This document shows, in pieces, positions 1 through 7,928 of a DNA stretch of 51,084 bases. Numbering within the stretch: position 1 is the first letter of the stretch; every line of letters begins with the position of its first letter. A program made the position numbers and the translations under genes. Under the pieces are notes generated by a model. The model was not told the origin of the DNA. It saw only the letters and a list, made by a program, of their open reading frames with translations, and did no database searches. This DNA comes from Luminiphilus sp. (lineage in GTDB: Bacteria > Pseudomonadota > Gammaproteobacteria > Pseudomonadales > Halieaceae). The stretch lies in assembly GCA_016779445.1 (NCBI GenBank), contig JADHNP010000008.1:1-51084 (forward strand), read 5' to 3'.

Positions 1-2
1 TG

Positions 3-653
3 AGTCGTGTCCTGCGCGCGCGTGTGGGGCATCACATTGTGCTGTTTGACGGCAGTGGACACGAATTCCCTGCGCAAATCGCTGGAGTTGGCAAACATTC
101 AATAAAAGCGCTGTTGGGTGAGGCCACCTATCCCGCGACCGAGTCACCCGTAAATACTATTCTGGGGCTTTGCCTGAGCAAAGGCGATCGCTTCGACTGG
201 GCCGTACAAAAAGCCACCGAGCTGGGAGTCAGCGTCATTCAGCCTCTGGAAAGCGAACGCGTGGACTTTGCTATTCCAGAAGATCGAATCGAGAAAAGAG
301 TAGCCCACTGGCAGCAGATTGCTATCAGCGCCTGCGAACAAAGCGGTCGGGTGAGGGTGCCAAAATTATCTCCACCGAGCACATTACTGCACTGGGTGGG
401 GGCAGTATCGGCGGACGAAAAATGGGCCCTTGATGGTGCAGCCGGACTGCAAACACTACCAGAGACCGCACCCAAAACACTCGCCTTACTGGTGGGCCCC
501 GAAGGCGGATTGACTGACAGCGAAATCAGCGCTGCGCAGCAATCAGGATTTCGGTCGCTGCGCCTGGGTCCCAGAGTACTGAGAACTGAGACTGCCCCCG
601 TCGTGGCACTAACGCTAGTCAATTCTCGGTGGGGTGATATCAAACACTCCTAG
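3..653 (+). CDS. rsmE: 16S rRNA m3U1498 methyltransferase RsmE (5' end cut by window edge)
   Basis: RsmE is the SPOUT-fold, SAM-dependent enzyme that methylates N3 of U1498 in 16S rRNA on the small ribosomal subunit. The open frame runs in from the left edge without a stop. The first residues read as the PUA-like domain that normally starts about 25 residues earlier, so the true start lies outside the window. A GTG at 24 is in frame but would cut into that domain. The SPOUT knot is clear near the C-terminus: LVGPEGGLTDSE at about 154-165 and LGPRVLRTETAPVVAL near the end, both family hallmarks. It converges on the hydrolase gene downstream with a gap of only 7 bases. Confidence 0.93.
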   Translation, partial: SRVLRARVGHHIVLFDGSGHEFPAQIAGVGKHSIKALLGEATYPATESPVNTILGLCLSKGDRFDWAVQKATELGVSVIQPLESERVDFAIPEDRIEKRVAHWQQIAISACEQSGRVRVPKLSPPSTLLHWVGAVSADEKWALDGAAGLQTLPETAPKTLALLVGPEGGLTDSEISAAQQSGFRSLRLGPRVLRTETAPVVALTLVNSRWGDIKHS

Positions 654-660
654 ACGTATT

Positions 661-1917
661 TCAACTGCTGCGCTCGTGTTCGGCCCGAACCCACTCTAGC
701 CAGATCGCAGCCGCGTTTAGGTAATGGCTCGTTCGTGGGGAATGGAAAATCTCAAAAGCGTGCTGCGCTCGAGGCAACTCGGCATATACAAGGGGCTGGG
801 ACGATCGGGCACTGAATTCCGCGACAAAACGTCTTACTTCTTCCACCCAAACAAGAGAATCGTGAGTACCCTGAACAACACAGATGGGCGGTGCGCTCTC
901 CACGACACCCGGGCGGTCCACCCAAGAGATCGGCGATCCGTCTTCAAACACTTCGGGCGCCTCTTCGCGTGTTCTCTGAATAATCTTACGGGCAATAAAA
1001 GCATCCATGCGATCTTGCTGGCGGATGCCATAACGGTTGGTGAAATCGACAGCCGGATACAGTGCCAAAACACCCTGCAAAGCGGTGTCGGCGCCCTCGA
1101 AACCCTGTTGCCAGTCTGGATGACCGGGCGACAACCCGGCAAGTAAAGACAGATGACCGCCAGCAGAGCCCCCAGTAATCACGATGAAATCCGGATCCCC
1201 ACCATATTCAGCGATATGGGATTTCACCCAGGTAATCGCTTTTTTGACATCGATAATCTGCGCGGGAAAAGCCGCTCGCGGCGCCAACCGATAGTTGATA
1301 GAAACGCCGATCCAACCAGACTCCACCATGCGGTGTAGAAGAGGTTGAGCCTGCTCAGACTTATGTCCAACCATCCAGGCACCACCGTGCACTTGTAGCA
1401 AAACGGGGCGACGCTCTCCGTCCCTCACCGGCAAATAGAGATCCAAAAGCCCACGCTTTCCTGCCTCCGTATAGGCGAGGTTTCTGACGTACTTGACACC
1501 AGCACGTCGAAATCGAAACGGCCATAACCACTCCTTACTGAGAATCTGCTGCCTTACCTTATTGCGGCGAGAAGAGGGGATCCGCTCAAAATAATCGGGG
1601 CCCAGCGCGAGGCTGAGTGCCCGCTGGAATACGGCACCTGCATCAAATGCATCGCGCAATGCCCATGCCAGTAACACCCAACTAGCCATGAAAGCCGATA
1701 ACCCCAACCCAAATCCGGTCGAATCGGTACCGACAAACAGTATCCATAGCGCCACAAATGCTAACTGCAAACCCGCCACCCAAATGGCCAGCTCGCCGAT
1801 CATCCATCCGGAAAAAAACCAGATCCAGACGCCCCAACCAATGGTCCGCACCTTCAGCACAACCGTCAGGGCACACATCAAACCCATGACGCCACCAACA
1901 ACAAACAAACTGTCCAT
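661..1917 (-). CDS. Membrane-anchored alpha/beta hydrolase (HSL / Abhydrolase_3 type)
   Basis: The 418-residue product has two parts. Residues 1-100 hold three or four hydrophobic segments, suggesting inner-membrane anchoring. From about 145 there is an alpha/beta-hydrolase domain of the hormone-sensitive-lipase / carboxylesterase type. The HGGAW oxyanion motif is at 177-181, the nucleophile Ser251 sits in GGSAGGH, and likely triad partners are Asp353 (GTHDS) and His386 (AQHAF). This predicts a serine esterase or lipase acting on small or acyl esters; the substrate cannot be read from sequence. The gene diverges from gshB across 99 bases that contain a nested palindrome. I recognise no specific gene name. 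Confidence 0.85.
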   Translation of the reverse strand: MDSLFVVGGVMGLMCALTVVLKVRTIGWGVWIWFFSGWMIGELAIWVAGLQLAFVALWILFVGTDSTGFGLGLSAFMASWVLLAWALRDAFDAGAVFQRALSLALGPDYFERIPSSRRNKVRQQILSKEWLWPFRFRRAGVKYVRNLAYTEAGKRGLLDLYLPVRDGERRPVLLQVHGGAWMVGHKSEQAQPLLHRMVESGWIGVSINYRLAPRAAFPAQIIDVKKAITWVKSHIAEYGGDPDFIVITGGSAGGHLSLLAGLSPGHPDWQQGFEGADTALQGVLALYPAVDFTNRYGIRQQDRMDAFIARKIIQRTREEAPEVFEDGSPISWVDRPGVVESAPPICVVQGTHDSLVWVEEVRRFVAEFSARSSQPLVYAELPRAQHAFEIFHSPRTSHYLNAAAIWLEWVRAEHERSS

Positions 1918-1955
1918 AACCTGGCCTAAAAATAATCTGCATTCCGGGAACGGGG

Positions 1956-1987
1956 ATCTTGCGGCGGCCGGCCGCGGATCGCAAGAT
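1956..1987. repeat. Nested palindrome between divergent hydrolase gene and gshB
   Basis: An 8-bp perfect inverted repeat, ATCTTGCG (1956-1963) and CGCAAGAT (1980-1987), encloses a second perfect 12-bp palindrome, GCGGCCGGCCGC (1964-1975). It lies in the 99-base spacer between two divergent start codons. No T-run follows on either strand, so it is not an ordinary terminator. A shared operator, or a structured leader for either gene, are the simplest readings, both inferred. Confidence 0.6.
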
Positions 1988-2016
1988 AGCTGATCCTATT
2001 CGACAAGGACGCTGAC

Positions 2017-2979
2017 ATGAGCCGCAAGCTCGGCGTAGTAATGGATCACATCGAGACGATCCAATATAAAAAGGACACCACCTTAGCGGTTCTGTGGGCA
2101 GCACAGGATCGAGGTTGGTCTTTATTTTATATGACACCTGACGCACTTTTTCTCGATGGCGAGCGCCCGATGGCGGTAGCGCAATCACTGACAGTGCATC
2201 GAGACCCCGATCACTGGTTTGATCTATGTCACCCGCAGGATATCTCCCTCGCCGAGCTCGATATTTGCCTGATGCGCAAAGACCCTCCCTTTGATATGGA
2301 GTACATTTACGCCACTTATTTGCTCGAGCGTGCTGAGCGACAAGGCACATTGATCGTTAACCGTTGTCATAGCCTTCGTGATTGCAACGAGAAGCTGTTC
2401 GCAACTGAGTTCCCCGAATGCTGCCCTACCTTGCTGGTCAGTAGGGATATGTCAAAGCTCAAGGCCTTCCATCGACAGCATCAAGATGTGATTTTCAAGC
2501 CACTGGACGGCATGGGTGGCAGCGCCATATTCAGGGCCCGCGAAGACGACCCCAATGTGAGCGTCATTCTGGAGACGCTAACCCAGTCCGGACGACAAAC
2601 GATTATGGCGCAATGCTATTTGCCAGCTATTAGTGAGGGCGATAAGCGAATCCTGATGGTTAACGGTGAACCCATTCCCTATTGTCTGGCCCGAGTCCCA
2701 CTAGCGGGAGAGAGCCGCGGCAATTTGGCCGCAGGTGGATCGGGTCGTGTTCAACCGCTCTCAGAAAGAGATTTGTGGATCGCTTCACAAGTAGGCCCCA
2801 CCCTGAAACAGCGTGGCCTGTACTTTGTGGGTTTAGATGTTATTGGGGACTACCTCACAGAAATCAACGTCACCAGCCCAACATGCCTCCGCGAGATTGA
2901 AGCGGGGTCGGGGCTCGATATCGCGGGGCAACTGCTGGATACCCTGGAGGAACATCTGACTGGTGAGGTCAAACTCTGA
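2017..2979 (+). CDS. gshB: Glutathione synthetase
   Basis: GshB joins gamma-glutamylcysteine and glycine with ATP, the second step of glutathione synthesis in the cytoplasm. The 320-residue product has the usual family length. Its N-terminus (LGVVMDHIETIQYKKDTT) matches the conserved substrate-domain start, and the ATP-grasp domain shows FKPLDGMGGSAIFR at about 160-173 and the late metal-binding stretch around EINVTSPT. It leads a plus-strand run gshB-tonB-yqgE-ruvX, the order known from Pseudomonas. Its TGA stop overlaps the probable CTG start of the next gene by the sequence CTGA. gshA is not in the window. Confidence 0.97.
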   Translation: MSRKLGVVMDHIETIQYKKDTTLAVLWAAQDRGWSLFYMTPDALFLDGERPMAVAQSLTVHRDPDHWFDLCHPQDISLAELDICLMRKDPPFDMEYIYATYLLERAERQGTLIVNRCHSLRDCNEKLFATEFPECCPTLLVSRDMSKLKAFHRQHQDVIFKPLDGMGGSAIFRAREDDPNVSVILETLTQSGRQTIMAQCYLPAISEGDKRILMVNGEPIPYCLARVPLAGESRGNLAAGGSGRVQPLSERDLWIASQVGPTLKQRGLYFVGLDVIGDYLTEINVTSPTCLREIEAGSGLDIAGQLLDTLEEHLTGEVKL

Positions 2980-3653
2980 GCCAGACCCTCACCTTATCGG
3001 CCAGCTATCAACAGCGCCAGTTTCGGTCAGCATTCATATTCTCGCTGGGTGTGCACCTGGTTTTTATTTTTGGTTTTCTGGTCTCGCCGGCGGGCAAGGA
3101 AGTGATTGCCGCAGCCAACCGCAGTGTGACTGTGCTACTGATACCCGCCGCCGACGCACCCAAAGAGGCGCTCGCGCATGCCCCAGCGCATCAACATGGG
3201 CGCTCAGAACCTCTCGATAGCGATTCCCAAATGCCTGCAACCTTGCCACCCAAAAGGCGGTCTCTGGCACTAAATGAGGGCATGCAGAGCACCGGCTCAG
3301 TTGCATCTGGGGCGGTTTTCTCTCAGCAACCCTCTGCGCTTGTCGCCGCGCGTGAAGCATTGGAGGCGGAATATGTGCGTCGTTGGCAAATCGAGATCGA
3401 GCAATTCGGTAACTCAGCTTATCCGGATACTGCCAAGCGCTTTGGCAATGGCAATGTGCGACTGCGGGTTAAGGTCGATTTAGATGGTAACCTGAAAGAC
3501 ATACAAGTGCTCTCGACTTCAGGCATAGCGGCACTGGACCGCGCTGCGATCGAGACCGTCGAGCGCCTCGCCCCATTCGATGCATTTCCAACCGCCCTCG
3601 CCAATTCAGTGGCCGAGTTGGATATTATTCGAACTTGGCAATTCAGGTACTGA
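2976..3653 (+). CDS. TonB-family energy transducer, probable CTG start
   Basis: This is a TonB-like protein: a single N-terminal membrane anchor (SAFIFSLGVHLVFIFGFLV), a periplasmic linker, and a C-terminal TonB domain from about residue 125 with VRLRVKVDLDGNLKDIQVL and a final AELDIIRTWQFRY. It occupies the slot of the TonB homologue next to gshB in Pseudomonas. No ATG exists upstream of the anchor. A GTG at 3051 would delete half the membrane helix and has no ribosome-binding site. CTG at 2976 overlaps the gshB stop and has GAGG seven bases upstream, so I place the start there (225 residues). ExbB/ExbD are not present. The start is inferred; the family is secure. Confidence 0.82.
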   Translation: MSQTLTLSASYQQRQFRSAFIFSLGVHLVFIFGFLVSPAGKEVIAAANRSVTVLLIPAADAPKEALAHAPAHQHGRSEPLDSDSQMPATLPPKRRSLALNEGMQSTGSVASGAVFSQQPSALVAAREALEAEYVRRWQIEIEQFGNSAYPDTAKRFGNGNVRLRVKVDLDGNLKDIQVLSTSGIAALDRAAIETVERLAPFDAFPTALANSVAELDIIRTWQFRY

Positions 3654-3670
3654 GAAACAGGCAATGCCCT

Positions 3671-4264
3671 ATGAGTCTTGAGGAACAACACCCGTCCGAA
3701 ACGGCTCCGGCTACCGGAGCATTTCAAGGACAGTTGCTCATCGCCACACCGGTAATTGGTAGTGGCTTCTTCAATCGTTCCCTCACCTACCTTTGTCACC
3801 ACGATGCCGACGGCGCAATGGGTATTGTCATTAACCAGCATCTCGACCTCGCGCTATCTGACATGCTGGAACATCTGGATATCGAGAGTATCTCTGACCT
3901 GTCGGATTGCCCCGTGCTGGCCGGAGGGCCTGTGGGAACGGAACAGGGGTTTGTCTTGCACCGCGGAGATCCAGAATGGGAAGGCAGTCAGTCCGTAGGC
4001 GAAGATCTCAGCCTGACTACGTCTCGAGATATTCTCTGTGCGTTGGCGCTTGGCGATGGACCAGAGGATTATCTGGTGGCGCTGGGCTATGCCGGCTGGG
4101 GGCCCGGGCAATTGGAACAAGAAGTTTCCGGAAACAGTTGGCTAACCGTGCCCGCTGACAGAGGCATACTGTTTCAAGTTGCTACCAACGACAAACTTAC
4201 CGCGGCAGGAAAGCAACTAGGTATCGACATCGATCTGTTGACTGCCCAGGCGGGCCATGCCTGA
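3671..4264 (+). CDS. yqgE: YqgE/AlgH family protein
   Basis: The 197-residue product belongs to the UPF0301 YqgE/AlgH family of small cytoplasmic proteins, whose biochemical role is unsettled. Visible family features are GQLLIATPVIGSGFFNRSLTY near the start, HHDADGAMGIVINQ, a central GGPV, and the C-terminal ALGYAGWGPGQLEQE. An in-frame start at 3635 would lie inside tonB, so the ATG at 3671 is preferred because it gives the usual N-terminus. The pairing with ruvX immediately downstream (2-base gap) is conserved across gammaproteobacteria and suggests co-transcription, not necessarily shared function. Confidence 0.93.
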   Translation: MSLEEQHPSETAPATGAFQGQLLIATPVIGSGFFNRSLTYLCHHDADGAMGIVINQHLDLALSDMLEHLDIESISDLSDCPVLAGGPVGTEQGFVLHRGDPEWEGSQSVGEDLSLTTSRDILCALALGDGPEDYLVALGYAGWGPGQLEQEVSGNSWLTVPADRGILFQVATNDKLTAAGKQLGIDIDLLTAQAGHA

Positions 4265-4266
4265 AC

Positions 4267-4686
4267 ATGACGCGGCCAGAGTCACTCATTGCGCTTGATT
4301 TCGGGCTTCGCAACATCGGTGTGGCGGTGGGAAACTCGCTGTCGCGCACCGCTCAGCCTTTGACAATCGTATCGGCCAGAGACGGCGTCCCCGATTGGTC
4401 GGTTTTAACGGCGCTGACGAATGAGTGGAAACCCGATCGGATTATTGTGGGTCATCCGCTGAATATGGATGGCTCTGCCAGCGAACTGAGTCAGCGAGCG
4501 TCAAAATTCGCACGGCAGGTAGAAGGCCGGCTCGGGCGCCCTGTTACGCTTGTGGATGAGCGGCTATCGAGTCGCGAGGCGAAAGCATTGGCGCTATCAC
4601 AAGGCCATCACGGTGACTTCGCAGCAGACCCCATCGACGACCATGCCGCTGCAATCATCTTGACCACCTGGCTAAACGACCTCTAG
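4267..4686 (+). CDS. ruvX: RuvX / YqgF Holliday-junction-resolvase-like protein
   Basis: This 139-residue RNase H-fold protein of the YqgF family is linked to processing of pre-16S rRNA 5' ends and was also described as a putative Holliday junction resolvase. The first acidic catalytic residue lies in LIALDFGLRNIGVAVG (Asp11), a second in LVDERLSSREA, and the third in DDHAAAIIL near the C-terminus, so the catalytic set looks intact. It ends 3 bases before the convergent pilT stop, with no room for a conventional terminator hairpin. Confidence 0.94.
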   Translation: MTRPESLIALDFGLRNIGVAVGNSLSRTAQPLTIVSARDGVPDWSVLTALTNEWKPDRIIVGHPLNMDGSASELSQRASKFARQVEGRLGRPVTLVDERLSSREAKALALSQGHHGDFAADPIDDHAAAIILTTWLNDL

Positions 4687-4689
4687 GTA

Positions 4690-5730
4690 TCAAGCGGTAA
4701 TACTGTCTGGCTGCCGTGCCTTCTCTCTGGCCGCCTCGACCGAAACGACCCTCTTGTCGACCAGACTCTGCAAACATTGATCCATTGTTTGCATGCCCAC
4801 CGCCTGTCCTGTTTGGATAGCAGAATACATTTGTGCAACTTTGCCCTCGCGGATGAGGTTTCTGATAGCCGAGGTTCCACGCATGATCTCGTGCGCCGCC
4901 ACACGGCCGCCACTCTTGCGCTTGAGCAGTGTTTGGGAAATCACCGCCTGAAGTGATTCAGAAAGCATTGATCGGACCATCGCTTTCTCATCAGCAGGGA
5001 ATACATCAATGACCCGGTCAATTGTTTTCGCAGCAGAAGTGGTGTGCAGGGTGCCGAATACAAGATGGCCTGTCTCGGCAGCAGTTAACGCCAATCGGAT
5101 CGTCTCAAGATCACGCATTTCGCCAACCAAAATAATGTCGGGATCCTCTCGCAGTGCAGATCGAAGTGCTTCGGAAAACCCCATAGTGTCCCGATGTACC
5201 TCTCTCTGATTCACGAGACAACTCTTACTCTTGTGGACAAACTCGATAGGGTCCTCGATGGTCAAAATATGGTCGTATCGGTTGTCGTTGACGTAATCAA
5301 CCATCGCTGCAAGCGTAGTGGACTTACCCGAACCTGTGGGGCCAGTGACCAACACCAGACCCCGGGGTAACAGCGAGATATCGCGAAAAACCTGACCCAT
5401 ACCTAGGTCTTCCATCGTCAGAACCTCGGAGGGGATAGCGCGAAATACCGCTCCCGCACCCCTGTTCTGATTAAAGGCATTGACTCTGAAGCGCGCAATG
5501 TTTGGCACATCAAAAGAAAAATCGGTCTCCAAGAATTCCTCGAAATCCTTGCGCTGCCGATCGTTCATGATGTCGTAAATCAGCGCCTGTACTTCTGGGT
5601 GGTCCTGAGGAGGGACATTGACGCGTCGTATGTCACCATCAACCCTTATCATCGGGGGCAAGCCCGCTGAGAGGTGCAGGTCCGACGCGCCTTGCTGGAC
5701 GCTAAAAGCGAGTAATTCCGTGATATCCAT
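4690..5730 (-). CDS. pilT: Type IV pilus retraction ATPase PilT
   Basis: PilT is the cytoplasmic hexameric ATPase that powers pilus retraction, giving twitching motility and DNA uptake. The 346-residue length is typical. Walker A is GPTGSGKST at 130-138, Walker B is DPDIILVGEMRD at 196-207, and the PilT-specific AIRNLIREGK motif lies near residue 286. The N-terminus (DITELLAFSVQQGASDLHLS) distinguishes it from PilB. In Pseudomonas pilU follows pilT; here the next gene is ruvX, converging, so pilU is not adjacent. It diverges from yggS across a short spacer where no convincing promoter could be called. Confidence 0.96.
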   Translation of the reverse strand: MDITELLAFSVQQGASDLHLSAGLPPMIRVDGDIRRVNVPPQDHPEVQALIYDIMNDRQRKDFEEFLETDFSFDVPNIARFRVNAFNQNRGAGAVFRAIPSEVLTMEDLGMGQVFRDISLLPRGLVLVTGPTGSGKSTTLAAMVDYVNDNRYDHILTIEDPIEFVHKSKSCLVNQREVHRDTMGFSEALRSALREDPDIILVGEMRDLETIRLALTAAETGHLVFGTLHTTSAAKTIDRVIDVFPADEKAMVRSMLSESLQAVISQTLLKRKSGGRVAAHEIMRGTSAIRNLIREGKVAQMYSAIQTGQAVGMQTMDQCLQSLVDKRVVSVEAAREKARQPDSITA

Positions 5731-5792
5731 TTCACATGCTCCGCTATTACCGGGCTACCACATGGCGCATCAACTTCCTTATGATGCTGTCC

Positions 5793-6485
5793 ATGATGCC
5801 GATCGATCTCGTCCGTAATATATCAGAAGTCACCCGCCGAATAAGCGCTGCGGAGATTGCCGCCGGACGAGAGCAAAGCAGCGTTTCGCTGCTCGCTGTC
5901 AGCAAGACTAAACCTCCCGAGTTAATCCGGCTAGCCCACGCACATGGTCAAACTGCCTTTGGTGAGAATTATGCGCAGGAAATGGTGGAAAAAGCCCAGT
6001 TACTGGCAGATTTGCCTTTGGAGTGGCATTTCATCGGCCCCATTCAAAGCAACAAAACCGCGGGCATCGCAACGTATTGTGACTGGGTACACAGCGTGGA
6101 TCGGCTCAAAATTGCGCGGCGCTTGAGCGAACAGCGGCCCGCAAACAAAAATCCGCTCAACGTATTGATACAAGTCAATGTCTCGAGGGAACCCAGCAAG
6201 TCAGGCGTATTGCCAGAGGCATTGCCCGATCTTGCTCGGCGTGTGCGCGCGTTACCGGGGATCTCGCTCCGCGGTCTCATGGCAATACCAGCGCCTATGG
6301 GGACAAATGAAAACCCACGGCAACCCTTCAAAGCACTCCGCGAACTGAAAGAAAGCCTGGCGCTCACCACACCGGGTTTTGATATCTTGTCGATGGGTAT
6401 GTCGGCGGATTTGGAGGAGGCCATCGCAGAGGGCGCCAATATTGTTCGTATAGGAACAGATATTTTCGGCGCACGGTATAATTAG
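5793..6485 (+). CDS. yggS: PLP homeostasis protein YggS/PROSC
   Basis: YggS binds pyridoxal 5'-phosphate and keeps B6 vitamer and amino-acid pools in balance; it has an alanine-racemase-like barrel but no known catalytic activity. The PLP lysine lies in LLAVSKTKP (residues 33-41), and FGENYAQEM, WHFIGPIQSNK and SMGMSADLEEAI are all family motifs. Several in-frame ATGs exist (5736, 5781, 5784, 5793, 5796). The start at 5793/5796 gives the usual N-terminal length and avoids an unrelated leader. It heads a plus-strand run through proC, yggT, metX, metW, rdgB and hemW, as in Pseudomonas. Confidence 0.92.
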   Translation: MMPIDLVRNISEVTRRISAAEIAAGREQSSVSLLAVSKTKPPELIRLAHAHGQTAFGENYAQEMVEKAQLLADLPLEWHFIGPIQSNKTAGIATYCDWVHSVDRLKIARRLSEQRPANKNPLNVLIQVNVSREPSKSGVLPEALPDLARRVRALPGISLRGLMAIPAPMGTNENPRQPFKALRELKESLALTTPGFDILSMGMSADLEEAIAEGANIVRIGTDIFGARYN

Positions 6486-6514
6486 TGCCTCGCGGCTTGG
6501 ATACCAATCAACAC

Positions 6515-7330
6515 ATGCAGTCTCATATTGCCTTTCTTGGAGCGGGAAACATGGCCAGTGCCATGATAAATGGTCTGCTGACCACTGGCTTCTCGCCCCT
6601 ACAACTTCGTGCTGCTGACCCCAGCGAGGAGGCGCTTGAGGGGCTACGCGCGCTCGGCATCCAGCACCTCAACACCTCGTCCGAGCATCTATGCGATGGC
6701 GCCGACCTAATTGTAGCCGCTGTCAAACCGCAAATCATGTCAGAGGCGCTTTCCCCACTGAAAAACCGACTGAGCGAGGGCACCGCATTACTTTCTATCG
6801 CAGCTGGGATCCCCGTTCGATCACTGCAGCGATATATAGGAGATTCAACCCCCGTCATTCGCTGCATGCCCAATACCCCCGCTATGGTCGGCAAAGGCGC
6901 AAGTGCCTTATATGCCTCCACCCAGGTCACCACAACCCAGCGCGCGTTGGCCGAAGCGGTTACCGACTCGGTGGGCATGACCGTGTGGGTAGCCGAGGAA
7001 GCGCTCTTAGACGCTGTCACCGCCGTCTCGGGCAGCGGGCCGGCATATTTTTTCTCATTAATAGAGGCCGTCTCGCAAACCGGTGTCGAGCTCGGGCTGG
7101 AGCCCGAAACCGCTCTGGCGCTGACGCTACAAACGGCTATTGGTGCGGCTGAACTTGCTCAGCATTCCGACATGCCGGTGGCAAAACTCAGGGAAAATGT
7201 CACCAGCCCGGGGGGCACTACAGAACAAGCACTTCTTGCGCTCAAAGACGGCCACTTCGACGCCGTTGTATCTGAGGCAGTGCGCCGCTGCGCGGAACGT
7301 GCCAAAACACTCGGTGAGGAGTTTGGCTGA
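6515..7330 (+). CDS. proC: Pyrroline-5-carboxylate reductase
   Basis: ProC reduces 1-pyrroline-5-carboxylate to proline with NAD(P)H, the last step of proline synthesis. The 271-residue product starts with a Rossmann motif (IAFLGAGNMASAM). It carries IRCMPNTPAMVGKGASA in the middle, the domain-swapped C-terminal signature TSPGGTTEQALLAL, and the substrate region AVSGSGPAYFF. A GTG at 6485 would add ten residues before the Rossmann strand, so ATG 6515 is chosen. It is separated from yggS by about 30 bases and from yggT by one base, consistent with one transcript. Confidence 0.95.
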   Translation: MQSHIAFLGAGNMASAMINGLLTTGFSPLQLRAADPSEEALEGLRALGIQHLNTSSEHLCDGADLIVAAVKPQIMSEALSPLKNRLSEGTALLSIAAGIPVRSLQRYIGDSTPVIRCMPNTPAMVGKGASALYASTQVTTTQRALAEAVTDSVGMTVWVAEEALLDAVTAVSGSGPAYFFSLIEAVSQTGVELGLEPETALALTLQTAIGAAELAQHSDMPVAKLRENVTSPGGTTEQALLALKDGHFDAVVSEAVRRCAERAKTLGEEFG

Positions 7331-7331
7331 A

Positions 7332-7925
7332 ATGGGTGCGGGCACAGAAATTTCACTTTATCTCATACGCAATCTTGGTGCGTTTCTCCTTCTGTTGGTG
7401 GTTGTGCGAGGCGTCATGCATGCCTCACGAGTCAATTTCTTTAACCCACTGTCTCAGTTGGTGGTGCGATTGACCAACCCTCTCCTATCTCCGCTTCGCA
7501 CTCTGTTACCCGCCTCCGGCAGAATTGATTGGGCAGCCTGGGTACTGGCCATGGCGGTTCAAGTAATGATCCTGGTGGCAATCGCTTTGATTGCAGGAGA
7601 ACGATGGGCCTTACCAGATCCACTCACACTACTGCTCTGGGGTGTCATAGGGGTTTTAGGCCTGTTGGTGAATTTCTATTTTTTTACTTTGATTGCAATG
7701 ATCGTCGTGAGCTGGATAGCACCGGGCAGTCGTCACCCGGCCATCGAGCTGATCTGGCAAATTTCTGAGCCCGTTATGGCGCCGTTCCGAGCGCTATTGC
7801 CCAACATGGGCGGGATCGATTTTTCACCCATTCTGGTTTTTGTCACACTTAACGTCCTACAAATTGCACTCAGGCATCTCGCCATGTCGGCGGGTTTGCC
7901 CACGGGTCTGGTGTTCGGTATTTAG
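7332..7925 (+). CDS. yggT: YggT family membrane protein
   Basis: The 197-residue protein has two YGGT repeats, each with paired transmembrane helices separated by a conserved loop (FFNPLSQLVVRLTNPLLSPLR in the first; HPAIELIWQISEPVMAPFRA in the second). YggT proteins are inner-membrane proteins of uncertain function, implicated in osmotic tolerance and, in other lineages, in membrane or division-related processes. The start at ATG 7332 follows the proC stop by one base; an upstream in-frame ATG inside proC is ignored because it would add 64 non-homologous residues. The stop abuts metX. Confidence 0.92.
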   Translation: MGAGTEISLYLIRNLGAFLLLLVVVRGVMHASRVNFFNPLSQLVVRLTNPLLSPLRTLLPASGRIDWAAWVLAMAVQVMILVAIALIAGERWALPDPLTLLLWGVIGVLGLLVNFYFFTLIAMIVVSWIAPGSRHPAIELIWQISEPVMAPFRALLPNMGGIDFSPILVFVTLNVLQIALRHLAMSAGLPTGLVFGI

Positions 7926-7928
7926 GTG

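Noticed and set aside
1682-2350. 222-codon minus-strand open frame spanning the hydrolase start and gshB
   Set aside because: It overlaps two well-supported genes in other frames, has low-complexity cysteine/arginine-rich composition and no recognisable domain.
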